32,153 bases of DNA from an uncultured Campylobacter sp. (GTDB taxonomy: Bacteria > Campylobacterota > Campylobacteria > Campylobacterales > Campylobacteraceae): contig NZ_CALIBB010000223.1 of assembly GCF_938045595.1 (NCBI RefSeq), positions 1 to 32,153 on the forward strand, in the 5' to 3' direction. Under the pieces are notes generated by a model. The model did no database searches and was not told the DNA's origin. It worked only from the letters and a program-made list of their open reading frames with translations. Below, in pieces: positions 23,037 through 30,851 of the stretch. Each line of letters starts with the position of its first letter. The first letter of the stretch is position 1. Position numbers and translations under genes: made by a program.

Positions 23037-24098
23037 TTATGAGCCTAAACTTGTTTTTAAAAATTTCATCGAGTCCTCTCTTTTACGGCGCAACGCCTCA
23101 TTTACGCCATCCCAATCGATAGTCGCGTCCAAGCGCGCGTCTTTGGGATCTTGCAAAGCCCTATCTTCAAGCCCGAATAAGCCCAAAAGCGAGCTAAAGC
23201 GCGACGCACCGCGACTAGCATTGACGAGCACAAAAAACGTCTTATTAAAGATTATGGAAAATACGCAGCCGTGAAATGAGTCGGTTAGCACGAATTCTGC
23301 ATCCGCAATAGCGCTTAGCCACGCTTTTATGCCGATGCGGTTGCCGCGGTCATTTACCTCATCTATCTCTAGTCCGCTTTGCTTCTTTAGTAGCTCTATC
23401 GCCGCTTCTGAGCGAGGCGATGGATCTAGGATATAGGCAAAGCCCTTATGCTTGGGCGCATGGCTTAAAAATTTATCGTAAATCTCTTTGTTAGCCAAAA
23501 GCGTAGGATCTAGCACCCAACGCGCATCTACGCCAAAGCATTCGCGCGCAAGCTTTACGCCGTCGCATTCGCGCACCGAAATAGCTTTAAATTTAGCCAA
23601 ATTTGCAGCGTGGATTTTTAAATCCGCGGGGTTTTTAAGCCCACAAAGCCTATCTCCGCCGAAGCTTGCAGCATAGGCGATCCGCGTGCAGTTAGGCGGC
23701 AAAAATCCAAGGCTAAAGCAATCTGCAAAATCCGCAAAATAGCTAGGACGAAAAACCTGATCGCTTCCTAAAATCACCGCTTCAAAGCGTTCTTTCTTGC
23801 ACAGCGCCTTTAAATCCGCAGGCGTGCAAACAGGCGCGGTTAAAGGGATATTTTTAGCCACGAACTCGCTAGTATCGCGCTCGTAAGAGGGATTAAATTT
23901 CGCGCCGCGAAGCTCCTTTTTAAGCGCGCATACCACTAAAAATTTAAGATACGCAATCGATAGTTTACTTCTTTGCAGGCGCAAGTTTATGAGACGTGGC
24001 TCATGCCCTAGCCCCACTAGCACGCGGCTTAGCGCGTAAGCTTGTAAAATTCCGCCGTAATTATTTACTAGCGGCAGGGTAAAAATCCCGATCTTCAT
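23037..24098 (-). CDS. Polysaccharide pyruvyl transferase-family protein
   Basis: Members of this family (Pfam PS_pyruv_trans) include enzymes that add pyruvate ketals to sugars of surface glycans and relatives whose reaction is not known. The 353-residue protein has the family blocks: LVNNYGGILQAYALSRVL at the N-terminus, FEAVILGSDQVFRPSY, the CRIAYAASFG-like TRIAYAASFG, ISVRECDGVKL, RWVLDPTLL, and AEFVLTDSFHGCVFSIIF near the C-terminus. It has no signal peptide and is probably cytosolic. It overlaps the FrhB-like gene by four bases. The C. jejuni pgl locus has no such gene, so the glycan here may carry a different modification. Pyruvylation is inferred, not shown. Confidence 0.85.
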   Translation of the reverse strand: MKIGIFTLPLVNNYGGILQAYALSRVLVGLGHEPRLINLRLQRSKLSIAYLKFLVVCALKKELRGAKFNPSYERDTSEFVAKNIPLTAPVCTPADLKALCKKERFEAVILGSDQVFRPSYFADFADCFSLGFLPPNCTRIAYAASFGGDRLCGLKNPADLKIHAANLAKFKAISVRECDGVKLARECFGVDARWVLDPTLLANKEIYDKFLSHAPKHKGFAYILDPSPRSEAAIELLKKQSGLEIDEVNDRGNRIGIKAWLSAIADAEFVLTDSFHGCVFSIIFNKTFFVLVNASRGASRFSSLLGLFGLEDRALQDPKDARLDATIDWDGVNEALRRKREDSMKFLKTSLGS

Positions 24099-25717
24099 GC
24101 AAACTTCCTATAAATTTTATATGCCGCGATCTTTGGTAGCGCCAAAAGCGCTAGCACTTTATTTGCCGCGGCGATTTTTTTAAGCCTAGCAGCGATGAAA
24201 TCATCACAATCAAAATGCGTAGCACTATATCGCTGGATCTGAAGCTTCTGGCGCAATATGTAACGCTTAAGCGGATTTTTCACGCCGTAGAAAATTTCGT
24301 TTTTGCACTCCACCTGGCTTTGCTGCGAGCGCTGCACCTCTGCTGCGGATATCCGCTCGCAAAAAATCGCCTCTCGTGCCTGCTTCGTAGGCTGCGAAAA
24401 TAGCGCGTCGATCTGAGCTGCGCGCGTAATTACGAGCGATGTGCCGCGCCACTCGCTTATTTCGCTTTGCAGCCACGCATCCATCAGCACGACGTCGGCA
24501 CATTTGGCAAAAACGTCGGTGCAGGCGTTGCACGCAAGAGGCGTAAAAGCGCGCGAGCTCCAGTACGCAAAGGCGCTGCTACTGCGATCATCTATTGCCT
24601 CGCTGCCGTCTGCAGCGCGAAATTTAAAGCCAAAGCTCATCGCACTTTTGCCCGCGATTTTATATCTGTAATTAACTGCTGCAAGCTGCTTACGCTCTTT
24701 AAACGCAAGATCTGCCAGCTTATGCGTAAAACCAGCACCCTTGCCCTGTCCGCAAACCAGCCCAATAATAAAGCTTATGCGGGATTTAAGGCGCGGATTT
24801 TTGCTCGCAGCAAGCCTTAAGGCCTTAGCAAAGCACGGCAGCGCGCTGATCGCGTATCTACCCTCGCGGTGCGACATCTCTTTTAGCACTGCTTCAAGCG
24901 TGAGCGGATAGTAAGCGGACGAGCGCGCACGAGTAAGCTCATCAGCATTTTTTATCACGCTAAATTTAAATAGCGGCACGGAATTTTCGCCCGCATAATT
25001 TCGCGCATTTTTGGAATTCTCGCAGGCAAAATTCTGCGTTGATACGGAATATTTACAAGAAGCTTTAGAATTTTGCGCGAAATTTTCATTTGTAAAATTC
25101 TGCGCGGAATTCTGCGTAAAATTTTCGCCAAAGGAATTTTGCGCACTCGTAAAATTTATAGAATCATCGTCCGCCAAATTCTGCGTTAAATTTGGAATTG
25201 CGGAATTCTGTTCGGAATTTTTGGTTGCGGAATTTTGTAAATTCTGAGCCACCACTAAATTTTCGTGGGCGGAAAAATCCCGCTTGGAATTTTGGGCTAT
25301 AAAATCCCCTTCGTCCGCTGGCACGGCGCAAATCGCGTAATCGATGAGCCCGCGCGCAAAAAGCTCGCGAAAAATATAATCTCCTGCACCGCCGCTTGCA
25401 CTGCTTAGGCGCTGCGCTTCATCTTTTTTGTAGAATTTATAAGTGGCTAAAAACCTGCCAAAATCTGGGCTAAAGCTTTCCAACTCTGAGTATGATTTAG
25501 AATTTAGCTCGTTTTCGAGCATGTCTTTTTCGTAAAACGGGCAGACTTTTAGACAAATATCGCATTTGTCGCGGCACCCTTCGCCCTCCTCGGGCGCGTA
25601 AAATCCATTGCCTCCAAGCCGCATTTTTAGCACGCTAAAAGGGCAGCTGCTCGCGCAGACGCCGCAGCCGATACAGCGGTCTTTCGTAACCACTTCGCTA
25701 ATTACATTGAAGCTCAA
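24095..25717 (-). CDS. FrhB-like coenzyme F420 hydrogenase/dehydrogenase beta-subunit family Fe-S protein
   Basis: The N-terminus has two ferredoxin-type clusters, CIGCGVCASSCPF (15-27) and CRDKCDICLKVCPFY (48-62), for two 4Fe-4S centres. The FrhB-like domains follow: LSSASGGAGDYIFRELF, RARSSAYYPL, AISALPCFAKAL, IIGLVCGQGKG and ACNACTDVFAKCADVVLMDAW. Such proteins are often next to pyruvyl-transferase-family genes in polysaccharide loci. The reaction is not established, and F420 itself is not expected in Campylobacter. Residues about 141-247 are an Asn/Gln/Ser/Phe-rich insert that splits the domain. The start is TTG, five bases after AAGGAGG, overlapping the flippase stop by four bases. A length of 540 against about 430 without the insert is unusual. 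Confidence 0.85.
   Translation of the reverse strand: MSFNVISEVVTKDRCIGCGVCASSCPFSVLKMRLGGNGFYAPEEGEGCRDKCDICLKVCPFYEKDMLENELNSKSYSELESFSPDFGRFLATYKFYKKDEAQRLSSASGGAGDYIFRELFARGLIDYAICAVPADEGDFIAQNSKRDFSAHENLVVAQNLQNSATKNSEQNSAIPNLTQNLADDDSINFTSAQNSFGENFTQNSAQNFTNENFAQNSKASCKYSVSTQNFACENSKNARNYAGENSVPLFKFSVIKNADELTRARSSAYYPLTLEAVLKEMSHREGRYAISALPCFAKALRLAASKNPRLKSRISFIIGLVCGQGKGAGFTHKLADLAFKERKQLAAVNYRYKIAGKSAMSFGFKFRAADGSEAIDDRSSSAFAYWSSRAFTPLACNACTDVFAKCADVVLMDAWLQSEISEWRGTSLVITRAAQIDALFSQPTKQAREAIFCERISAAEVQRSQQSQVECKNEIFYGVKNPLKRYILRQKLQIQRYSATHFDCDDFIAARLKKIAAANKVLALLALPKIAAYKIYRKFA
24977..25297 (-). repeat. Low-complexity in-frame insert in the FrhB-like gene
   Basis: On the plus strand there are about fifteen units of GCGGAATTTT or GCAAAATTCTGCG type. 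On the coding strand they give pentads such as TQNLA, QNSFG, ENFTQ, NSAQN, FTNEN and FAQNS. The 15-bp period is clear over about 24990-25240. Confidence 0.8.
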
Positions 25718-27252
25718 GCCCGCCTCCTTATCTTAGCTGCAATGCCACCAAAAATCGCGCGTTCGTAGTCATTCATCGCCCAAAAATACGCGCTTAGCAC
25801 AAACATAGCCGAATAAAGCCCGCCGCAAATTAGCAAAAAGCTCACTCCATGTAAGCCTAATGCGTAATTTACCACTAGGCTTGCTGCGATTGCAGGAGCA
25901 AATTTTACTACCATCGCGCCGATATTTCGCCAAAATTTAGCGATATCAAGTCCGATTACACGAGCATAGTAGATATTCATCACGCAGATATTTAGCAAGG
26001 TAATCGCAAAAGCTGTACCGCACGCAGCGCCCACGCCACCGTAAGCCTTAGCTAGCGGGATAGAAATAGCGATATTTACGAGCGTGACGCAAAACGCGGC
26101 GATTGAGCGAAATTTGACTTTGTTTTTTGCCTGAAGCACGGCTAAGCCTAAATTTTGAATCAACGGCACGCTTACTGGAAGCACCAAAATAAGCGCGATT
26201 GCGTATGAAATTTCATAATTTGCGCCAGCCCAGAGCACGATAAACTCCCGCCCAAAAATCACCAAAAGCGACGCGATAAAAAATATCACGTAAAATTGCA
26301 GCCTGCCTATTTTGATAAATTCCGCGCTAAGCTCGGAATCGGTGGAGTTGGCAGAGACCATTTTGGCAATTTTAGGAAGCATCACGCCGCTAATGGTGAG
26401 CGAAAGCGTGACGAAAGTGGCATTTATCGTGCTTGCTACGGCATACGTGGAGACCGCCGTAGCGCCTGCTACAGCGCCTAAGATAAAATTATCGACATTC
26501 CAGTTTACTTGATCGACTACGATGCCTAAAAATATAAAAAACGAGTAGCCAAAAATTTGCTTAAGCGTGGGGGCGTCGAAATTTCGTACGCTTATCACGG
26601 GCGAGACTTTGCTTTTGCAATAGATGAAATCTGCCGCGACGCAGATTAAATTTACCGCCGTAGCGATGATTACGATCGCGATAGCCTTATATCCCAAAAG
26701 TAGCGCAGGCACCGCAGCTAGCGGCAGAGCGATCGTACGAAAGATCCCAACTAGCTTAATAAATACGAAATTCTCATGCGCCGTAAGGATCGACGAATAG
26801 ATGCTAAAAGGAAAACTAATCGCTAAATTTGCAGTTAGTAGCATTAGCATAATGCGAATTTCGCCCATCTCACTAGTACTTAGCTTAGCGCCAAAAATCG
26901 CGTGCAGATTGGCTAGCAGCGCAGCTCCTGCAAGCACGATCACCGCGCTCATTACCAAATACACGCTAAAAATCGTGCCGTGCAGCTTATGCATGCGCTC
27001 CACTTCGCCACTTGAAGCGTATTTGGCGGTATAGACCGTCACGGCGTTGCCGAAACCCAAATCCAAAATCGCCAAATAGCCAATAACGCTGCTAGCTAAA
27101 GAATAAAGCCCAAACTCGCTCTGCCCCAGCGCCCGCAGAAAAAACGGCGTATAAACCAAAGTAAGTATCGTAGAAACAAAGATATTTACATACGATAGCA
27201 CGACGCCGAGCTTACGCTGCGCGGCTTCGGGGGCGTTTAGAATTTTAAGCAA
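25714..27252 (-). CDS. Wzx-type (MOP superfamily) oligosaccharide flippase
   Basis: This is a polytopic protein of 512 residues with about 12-14 hydrophobic helices. The N-terminus has the flippase signature VNIFVSTILTLVYTPFFLRA, then LGQSEFGLYSLASSVIGYLA and LDLGFGNAVTVYTAKY, as in Wzx/RfbX polysaccharide exporters. It would move the undecaprenyl-linked glycan to the periplasmic side. In C. jejuni that job belongs to PglK, an ABC ATPase fusion, next to gne; here no ABC protein is present and this gene lies next to galE. It starts at TTG, eight bases after AAGGA, and no ATG occurs before residue 86. It overlaps the FrhB-like TTG by four bases. Confidence 0.87.
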   Translation of the reverse strand: MLKILNAPEAAQRKLGVVLSYVNIFVSTILTLVYTPFFLRALGQSEFGLYSLASSVIGYLAILDLGFGNAVTVYTAKYASSGEVERMHKLHGTIFSVYLVMSAVIVLAGAALLANLHAIFGAKLSTSEMGEIRIMLMLLTANLAISFPFSIYSSILTAHENFVFIKLVGIFRTIALPLAAVPALLLGYKAIAIVIIATAVNLICVAADFIYCKSKVSPVISVRNFDAPTLKQIFGYSFFIFLGIVVDQVNWNVDNFILGAVAGATAVSTYAVASTINATFVTLSLTISGVMLPKIAKMVSANSTDSELSAEFIKIGRLQFYVIFFIASLLVIFGREFIVLWAGANYEISYAIALILVLPVSVPLIQNLGLAVLQAKNKVKFRSIAAFCVTLVNIAISIPLAKAYGGVGAACGTAFAITLLNICVMNIYYARVIGLDIAKFWRNIGAMVVKFAPAIAASLVVNYALGLHGVSFLLICGGLYSAMFVLSAYFWAMNDYERAIFGGIAAKIRRRA

Positions 27253-27333
27253 ACAAGGCTTCCTTTTGCTCGCCGCTATTAAACGCGGCGGAGTAAAATT
27301 TTAAAATTTCAAATCGCACTTTCACGCTAGAAC

Positions 27334-28323
27334 CTAGAGCTTCTTTTCCCAATTAAGCGCGCTTAGGATGATCTCATCCAGGCTCTCGTGCTCGGGATGC
27401 CAAGAGGTTTTGGTGCGAATTTTATCCGCGTTTGAGATGAGGCAGGCAGGATCGCCGGCTCTGCGCGGAGCGATCTGCACTTTAAAATCCACGCCGCTTA
27501 CTTTTTTAGCTTCGTTAACGACCTCTTTTACGCTAAAGCCCGTGCCATATCCTACGTTAAAGACCGCGCTGTCGTTAGTCTGCAGATAATCAAGCACCGC
27601 CAGATGCGCGCTTGCGAGGTCTTCTACGTGGATATAGTCACGTATGCAGGTGCCGTCCTTGGTGTCGTAATCATCGCCGAAAATGCTCATCTTATCGCGC
27701 TTGCCAACGATCGTTTGGGTCGCTACCTTAATAAGATGCGTCGCGTTCGGGTAGTTTTGCCCGATCGTGCCGTCGCTTGCGGCTCCTGCGACGTTGAAGT
27801 AGCGCAAAATTCCATATTTAAAATTTGGATTTGCCGCTGCCGCGTCTTTTAGTACCCACTCGACCATCAGCTTGCTTCTGCCGTACGGATTGATCGGATT
27901 TTGCGGAGTTTCCTCGCTTACTTGCGGGGTGTCCGGCTCGCCGTAGGTCGCCGCAGTGGAGCTAAAGATAAAGTCTTTCACGCCATATTTGTTCGCAAGC
28001 GCGATCAAATTCATCGCGTTGGCGGTGTTGTTTAGATAGTATTTTAGCGGATTTTGCGTGCTTTCAAAAACCTCGATAAACGCCGCAAAGTGAATGATCG
28101 CGTCGAATTTCTCGCGTTTAAAAAGCTTCTCGATTGCAGGGGTGTTTTCTAGGCTCTCTTGCACGAACTCAAACTCGCCTATCTTGCAAAGTGCCTCGAT
28201 CGCTCGCATCGAGCCTTTGCAAAGATTATCCAGTATGACGACGTCGTGGCGGTTCGCTTCTAAAAGCGCCTTTGCGACGTGGCTACCGATGTATCCCGCG
28301 CCGCCTGTAATTAAAATTTTCAT
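27334..28323 (-). CDS. galE: UDP-glucose/UDP-GlcNAc 4-epimerase (GalE/Gne type)
   Basis: This short-chain dehydrogenase-fold epimerase of 329 residues makes UDP-Gal and, in Campylobacter, UDP-GalNAc for the pgl glycan. It shows ITGGAGYIGSHVAKALLEA at the N-terminus for NAD, VVILDNLCKGS, FSSTAATYGEP, the catalytic Tyr-x-x-x-Lys in NPYGRSKLMVEWVL, LRYFNVAGAASDG and TCIRDYIHVEDLA. It lies at the head of the pgl block, as gne does in C. jejuni. AAGGAG stands six bases before the ATG, and a TATAAT lies 37 bases before it. It is 81 bp upstream of the flippase. Confidence 0.94.
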   Translation of the reverse strand: MKILITGGAGYIGSHVAKALLEANRHDVVILDNLCKGSMRAIEALCKIGEFEFVQESLENTPAIEKLFKREKFDAIIHFAAFIEVFESTQNPLKYYLNNTANAMNLIALANKYGVKDFIFSSTAATYGEPDTPQVSEETPQNPINPYGRSKLMVEWVLKDAAAANPNFKYGILRYFNVAGAASDGTIGQNYPNATHLIKVATQTIVGKRDKMSIFGDDYDTKDGTCIRDYIHVEDLASAHLAVLDYLQTNDSAVFNVGYGTGFSVKEVVNEAKKVSGVDFKVQIAPRRAGDPACLISNADKIRTKTSWHPEHESLDEIILSALNWEKKL

Positions 28324-28359
28324 CTATTCTCCTTCGGATCAAATTTATCAAAATACGCG

Positions 28360-28365
28360 ATTATA
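28360..28365 (-). promoter_or_regulatory. Candidate -10 box before galE (possible pgl operon promoter)
   Basis: The minus strand reads GGGGCTATAATCGCG in the 52-bp space between the ligase stop and galE. It is a perfect TATAAT about 37 bases before the ATG, with the same GGCTATAAT context as at leuA. No -35 is seen. Confidence 0.45.
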
Positions 28366-28375
28366 GCCCCTTAGA

Positions 28376-29230
28376 TTAAATCGCTGGTCGCACGCGCAAA
28401 AATACGGGGAAGCGCGGCTTTTTCTCGCGGGTTAGGTTTTGGTATTGATAGGTGATGATCGTGCCTACCTTAGGCGGATTTGCCCGCATTTCGTCGCTAA
28501 AGCCCGTGCCTACTTTAAATTTCGCTCCGCTACGTAGATCCACGCAGCTAAGCGAGCCCATCTTGCCCTCGTTTTTGCCGTAGCCCGGGTTGATTTTTAC
28601 GACCTTGCACTCGCTATCGTGCGTCTTTTTGTATTTTAAAATTTTATCGCTGCGCCCGCTCTCATAAAGCGCGTTTGGATCGCGCAGCACGACGCCTTCG
28701 CCGCCAGAGGCGATGACGCGATCAAAATACGCCTGCACGTCTGCGTGCGTGCTTACCGGGGTTTGCTGCACGATGAGCAAATTTTGCGCGCCGCTTGAGG
28801 CGATAAAATTTCTTAAAATTTCCATCTTCGCGCTAAGGTTTTTCTGCTCCTTCGGCAGGTCAAACGCGTAAAATTTTACCCTGCTCCAGCGCTCATCGGG
28901 CACGCTAGAAGAGACGATCGAGACGAGCTGTTCAAACTCTCCGCGCGCCGTGTATAGTTCGCCGTCCACGAAAAACGGCGGAAAGCCCGCACTCCAGCCC
29001 TCAGGGGCGTTTATGATCTTGCCGCGTCTGGAGCGCAGATTACGCCCGTCCCAGATCGCGCGCACGCCGTCTAGCTTCTCGCTAACTACCCAGCCCGTGA
29101 TATTCATGCCCGGGACATATTCTTTAAGCAGCATCGGTTTAAATTTAGCCTCATCCGCAACCGCGCCGCAGAGCAAAAACACCGCGCCAAAAACCGCGCC
29201 TTTTAAAATTTTAAAAATTTCACTTCGCAT
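28376..29230 (-). CDS. Exported ATP-dependent DNA ligase
   Basis: This is a small nucleotidyltransferase-type ligase of 284 residues. The N-terminus ILKGAVFGAVFLLCGAVADE is a signal peptide or anchor, which points to the periplasm. Motif I with the adenylated lysine is SEKLDGVRAIWDG (Lys52), followed by FFVDGELYT, VKFYAFDLP, GGEGVVLRDP and KILKYKK (motifs III to V), and an OB-fold-like C-terminal half with TIITYQYQNLT. Single-domain exported ligases of this kind (LigE type) are known from Neisseria, Haemophilus and Campylobacter, where a role with extracellular or incoming DNA is suspected. Replicative NAD-dependent ligase is a different protein. The 5' end overlaps the exonuclease 3' end by 11 bases. 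Confidence 0.9.
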   Translation of the reverse strand: MRSEIFKILKGAVFGAVFLLCGAVADEAKFKPMLLKEYVPGMNITGWVVSEKLDGVRAIWDGRNLRSRRGKIINAPEGWSAGFPPFFVDGELYTARGEFEQLVSIVSSSVPDERWSRVKFYAFDLPKEQKNLSAKMEILRNFIASSGAQNLLIVQQTPVSTHADVQAYFDRVIASGGEGVVLRDPNALYESGRSDKILKYKKTHDSECKVVKINPGYGKNEGKMGSLSCVDLRSGAKFKVGTGFSDEMRANPPKVGTIITYQYQNLTREKKPRFPVFLRVRPAI

Positions 29231-30596
29231 ATGCCGCTAACTCCCTTTCTATAAAGTCGCAAAAAACGGGCGTGTAGCTCATGCCCGCGCACTCTTTTTG
29301 CAAAAATTCTCCCATCACCGCGATATAATTCAAATAATCGTCCTTGGTGATCTTGCCGCGCAAAAGCTCGTATTTCAAAAACAGCCAGTAGGTGTTGAGC
29401 ACATCGGATCTGCAGTACTCGTCGATCTTGGTCTGTTCGCCTGCGTAATACAGCTGCAAGACCTGATCGCCGTGCACGTCGTATTTGCCGGGAAGACCCA
29501 CGCTAGCGCAGATATGATCGAGCTTGAGCCCGCGAACGGCGCCAAAATCGCTGATGTGATCGAGCAGATCCAGATGAAACCGCCCGTCGTAGCGGCTGCG
29601 GTAGTTCTCCCATTTGCTCTTGTTGTTATCGCGATCGTTCGTCTCAAAATACGCCGCGGCGCTTAGATCATAGCACATCGCGCGCGCCATAATCATCGGC
29701 AGATCGAACCCGCGCCCGTTGAAACTCACTAGCCGCGGATTAAAATCCTCGATGAAGGCTAGGAATTTTGCGATTTTATCGCGCTCGTTCTCGCCATCAA
29801 GCGTCGAGACGCGCAAAAATCTGCCGAATCCGTCCGCCATCACGGCGCTAATGCTAACGACGCGGTGGAAGCAGACGGGCAGGAATTCGCTGCCGGTTTT
29901 TTCTTTAAAAATCTCCATCGCCCTAAGCGAGAGCAATTTGTGGTTTAAAATTTTGCTTTTATCCGCATTAAAGATCAATTGCTCGCCGTAAATTTTAAAA
30001 TTTAGCGCGTTTAACGCGGGATCTTGCGCGGAATTTGAAGCGAGATTTTCGCTCTTTGAGCTTTGGGACGCAGAGCTTTCCGCCGCGGAATTCTGAGGCG
30101 CAGGGCTTCGGAACGCGGAATTTTCTACCGCGGAGCTCTGTGCTGCGGAGCTTTGAGGCGCGGTATCATCGTAGGTTAAATTTAGCGACGCGGAATTTTT
30201 GGGCGCCGTATTTTGCGGCGCTAAATTTTGCTCTGTGGAATTCGATGCAGAATTTTCGCTCGTAAAATTTCTCTGCGCGAGATTTTCAGCGGAATTTTCA
30301 CTGGCGAAGCTTTGAGACGCGACGTCTTGCTGCGTAAAGCTTTGCAGTGCGGAATTTTGCTCGGAATTTTCTATTTTAAAATTCTGCTCCGCCAAATTTA
30401 CAGCAAAATTTAAAGACGCGCTTTGCTTCTCGCCGCCGATCTTTTGCGAGAGCTGCGCGTCAAGAAGCTTTGCGAAGCTTTTTTTATCGAAAGGCTCGAA
30501 GCAGCTCGCGATCGCATCCTCATCCAGCACTCGCACCAGCGCCGCTACGTCGAGGATCGTCTCGCAGTCGAATACGCAGATATAATCCTTTTTCAT
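29220..30596 (-). CDS. DnaQ-like 3'-5' exonuclease (PolB-exo2 type) with a large low-complexity insert
   Basis: The three exonuclease motifs are visible: motif I VFDCETI (8-14, DxE), motif II LVSFNGRGFDLPMI (289-302) and motif III DEYCRSDVLNTYWLF (392-406, YxxxD). Residues in between (RLVS, FHLDLLDH) fit the predicted polymerase-B-exonuclease-like family used in DNA repair or processing. The mature fold would need about 315 residues; the protein has 458. The rest is an insert at about 58-200, placed between motif I and motif II. The gene overlaps the DNA ligase by 11 bases, so the two are probably co-translated, which suggests linked DNA metabolism. The ATG overlaps the stop of a 22-codon frame by one base. 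Confidence 0.85.
   Translation of the reverse strand: MKKDYICVFDCETILDVAALVRVLDEDAIASCFEPFDKKSFAKLLDAQLSQKIGGEKQSASLNFAVNLAEQNFKIENSEQNSALQSFTQQDVASQSFASENSAENLAQRNFTSENSASNSTEQNLAPQNTAPKNSASLNLTYDDTAPQSSAAQSSAVENSAFRSPAPQNSAAESSASQSSKSENLASNSAQDPALNALNFKIYGEQLIFNADKSKILNHKLLSLRAMEIFKEKTGSEFLPVCFHRVVSISAVMADGFGRFLRVSTLDGENERDKIAKFLAFIEDFNPRLVSFNGRGFDLPMIMARAMCYDLSAAAYFETNDRDNNKSKWENYRSRYDGRFHLDLLDHISDFGAVRGLKLDHICASVGLPGKYDVHGDQVLQLYYAGEQTKIDEYCRSDVLNTYWLFLKYELLRGKITKDDYLNYIAVMGEFLQKECAGMSYTPVFCDFIERELAAYAK
29997..30425 (-). repeat. Low-complexity pentad insert in the exonuclease
   Basis: About 140 codons read as pentads with N/S/A/Q/E: APQNT, APKNS, ASLNL, then APQSS, AAQSS, AVENS, AFRSP, APQNS, AAESS, ASQSS. 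On the plus strand these are GCGGAATTTT, GCGGAGCTTTG and GAGATTTTC-like units. The 15-bp period is the clearest of any insert here. Confidence 0.85.
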
Positions 30597-30664
30597 TAAG
30601 CTCCTTCCTGGCGGCTTTTACCGCTTTTTTCAAAAACGGCTTTGAAATAATCCTCTATCTCCAT
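30596..30664 (-). CDS. Possible 22-residue ORF before the exonuclease
   Basis: The frame MEIEDYFKAVFEKSGKSRQ-EGA runs to a TAA that overlaps the exonuclease ATG by one base (TAATG). Its reading frame is open 12 codons further upstream, as far as TGA, ending in HKNG before the Met, so it may be the 3' end of a decayed gene. No clear ribosome-binding site. The last codons supply the AAGGAG site for the exonuclease. The rest of the gap to 30851 shows no gene. Confidence 0.25.
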   Translation of the reverse strand: MEIEDYFKAVFEKSGKSRQEGA

Positions 30665-30851
30665 GCCGTTTTTATGTACGCGCCTAATAGAGCTCCTCGC
30701 TCATCCGAGGTTCTCATCGCCGCTTTCAATCTTAAAATTTTACGCTGCCGTATTTTCGCAGCAAAAAGGGGCGTATGCAGAGGCGCGGCAAATTTCGCTA
30801 CCGCTCGCCGCGACGCAATTACCGCGCACAAAAGCGTGCCGGTCGTTAAAT

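Noticed and set aside
24467..24820. 117-codon plus-strand frame opposite the FrhB-like gene
   Set aside because: The minus-strand frame has ferredoxin motifs and coupled neighbours; this one has none.
25714..27252. MurJ lipid II flippase instead of a glycan flippase
   Set aside because: Same superfamily, but the N-terminal FGLYSLA-type pattern and its place beside galE and the glycosyltransferases fit a Wzx-type exporter better.
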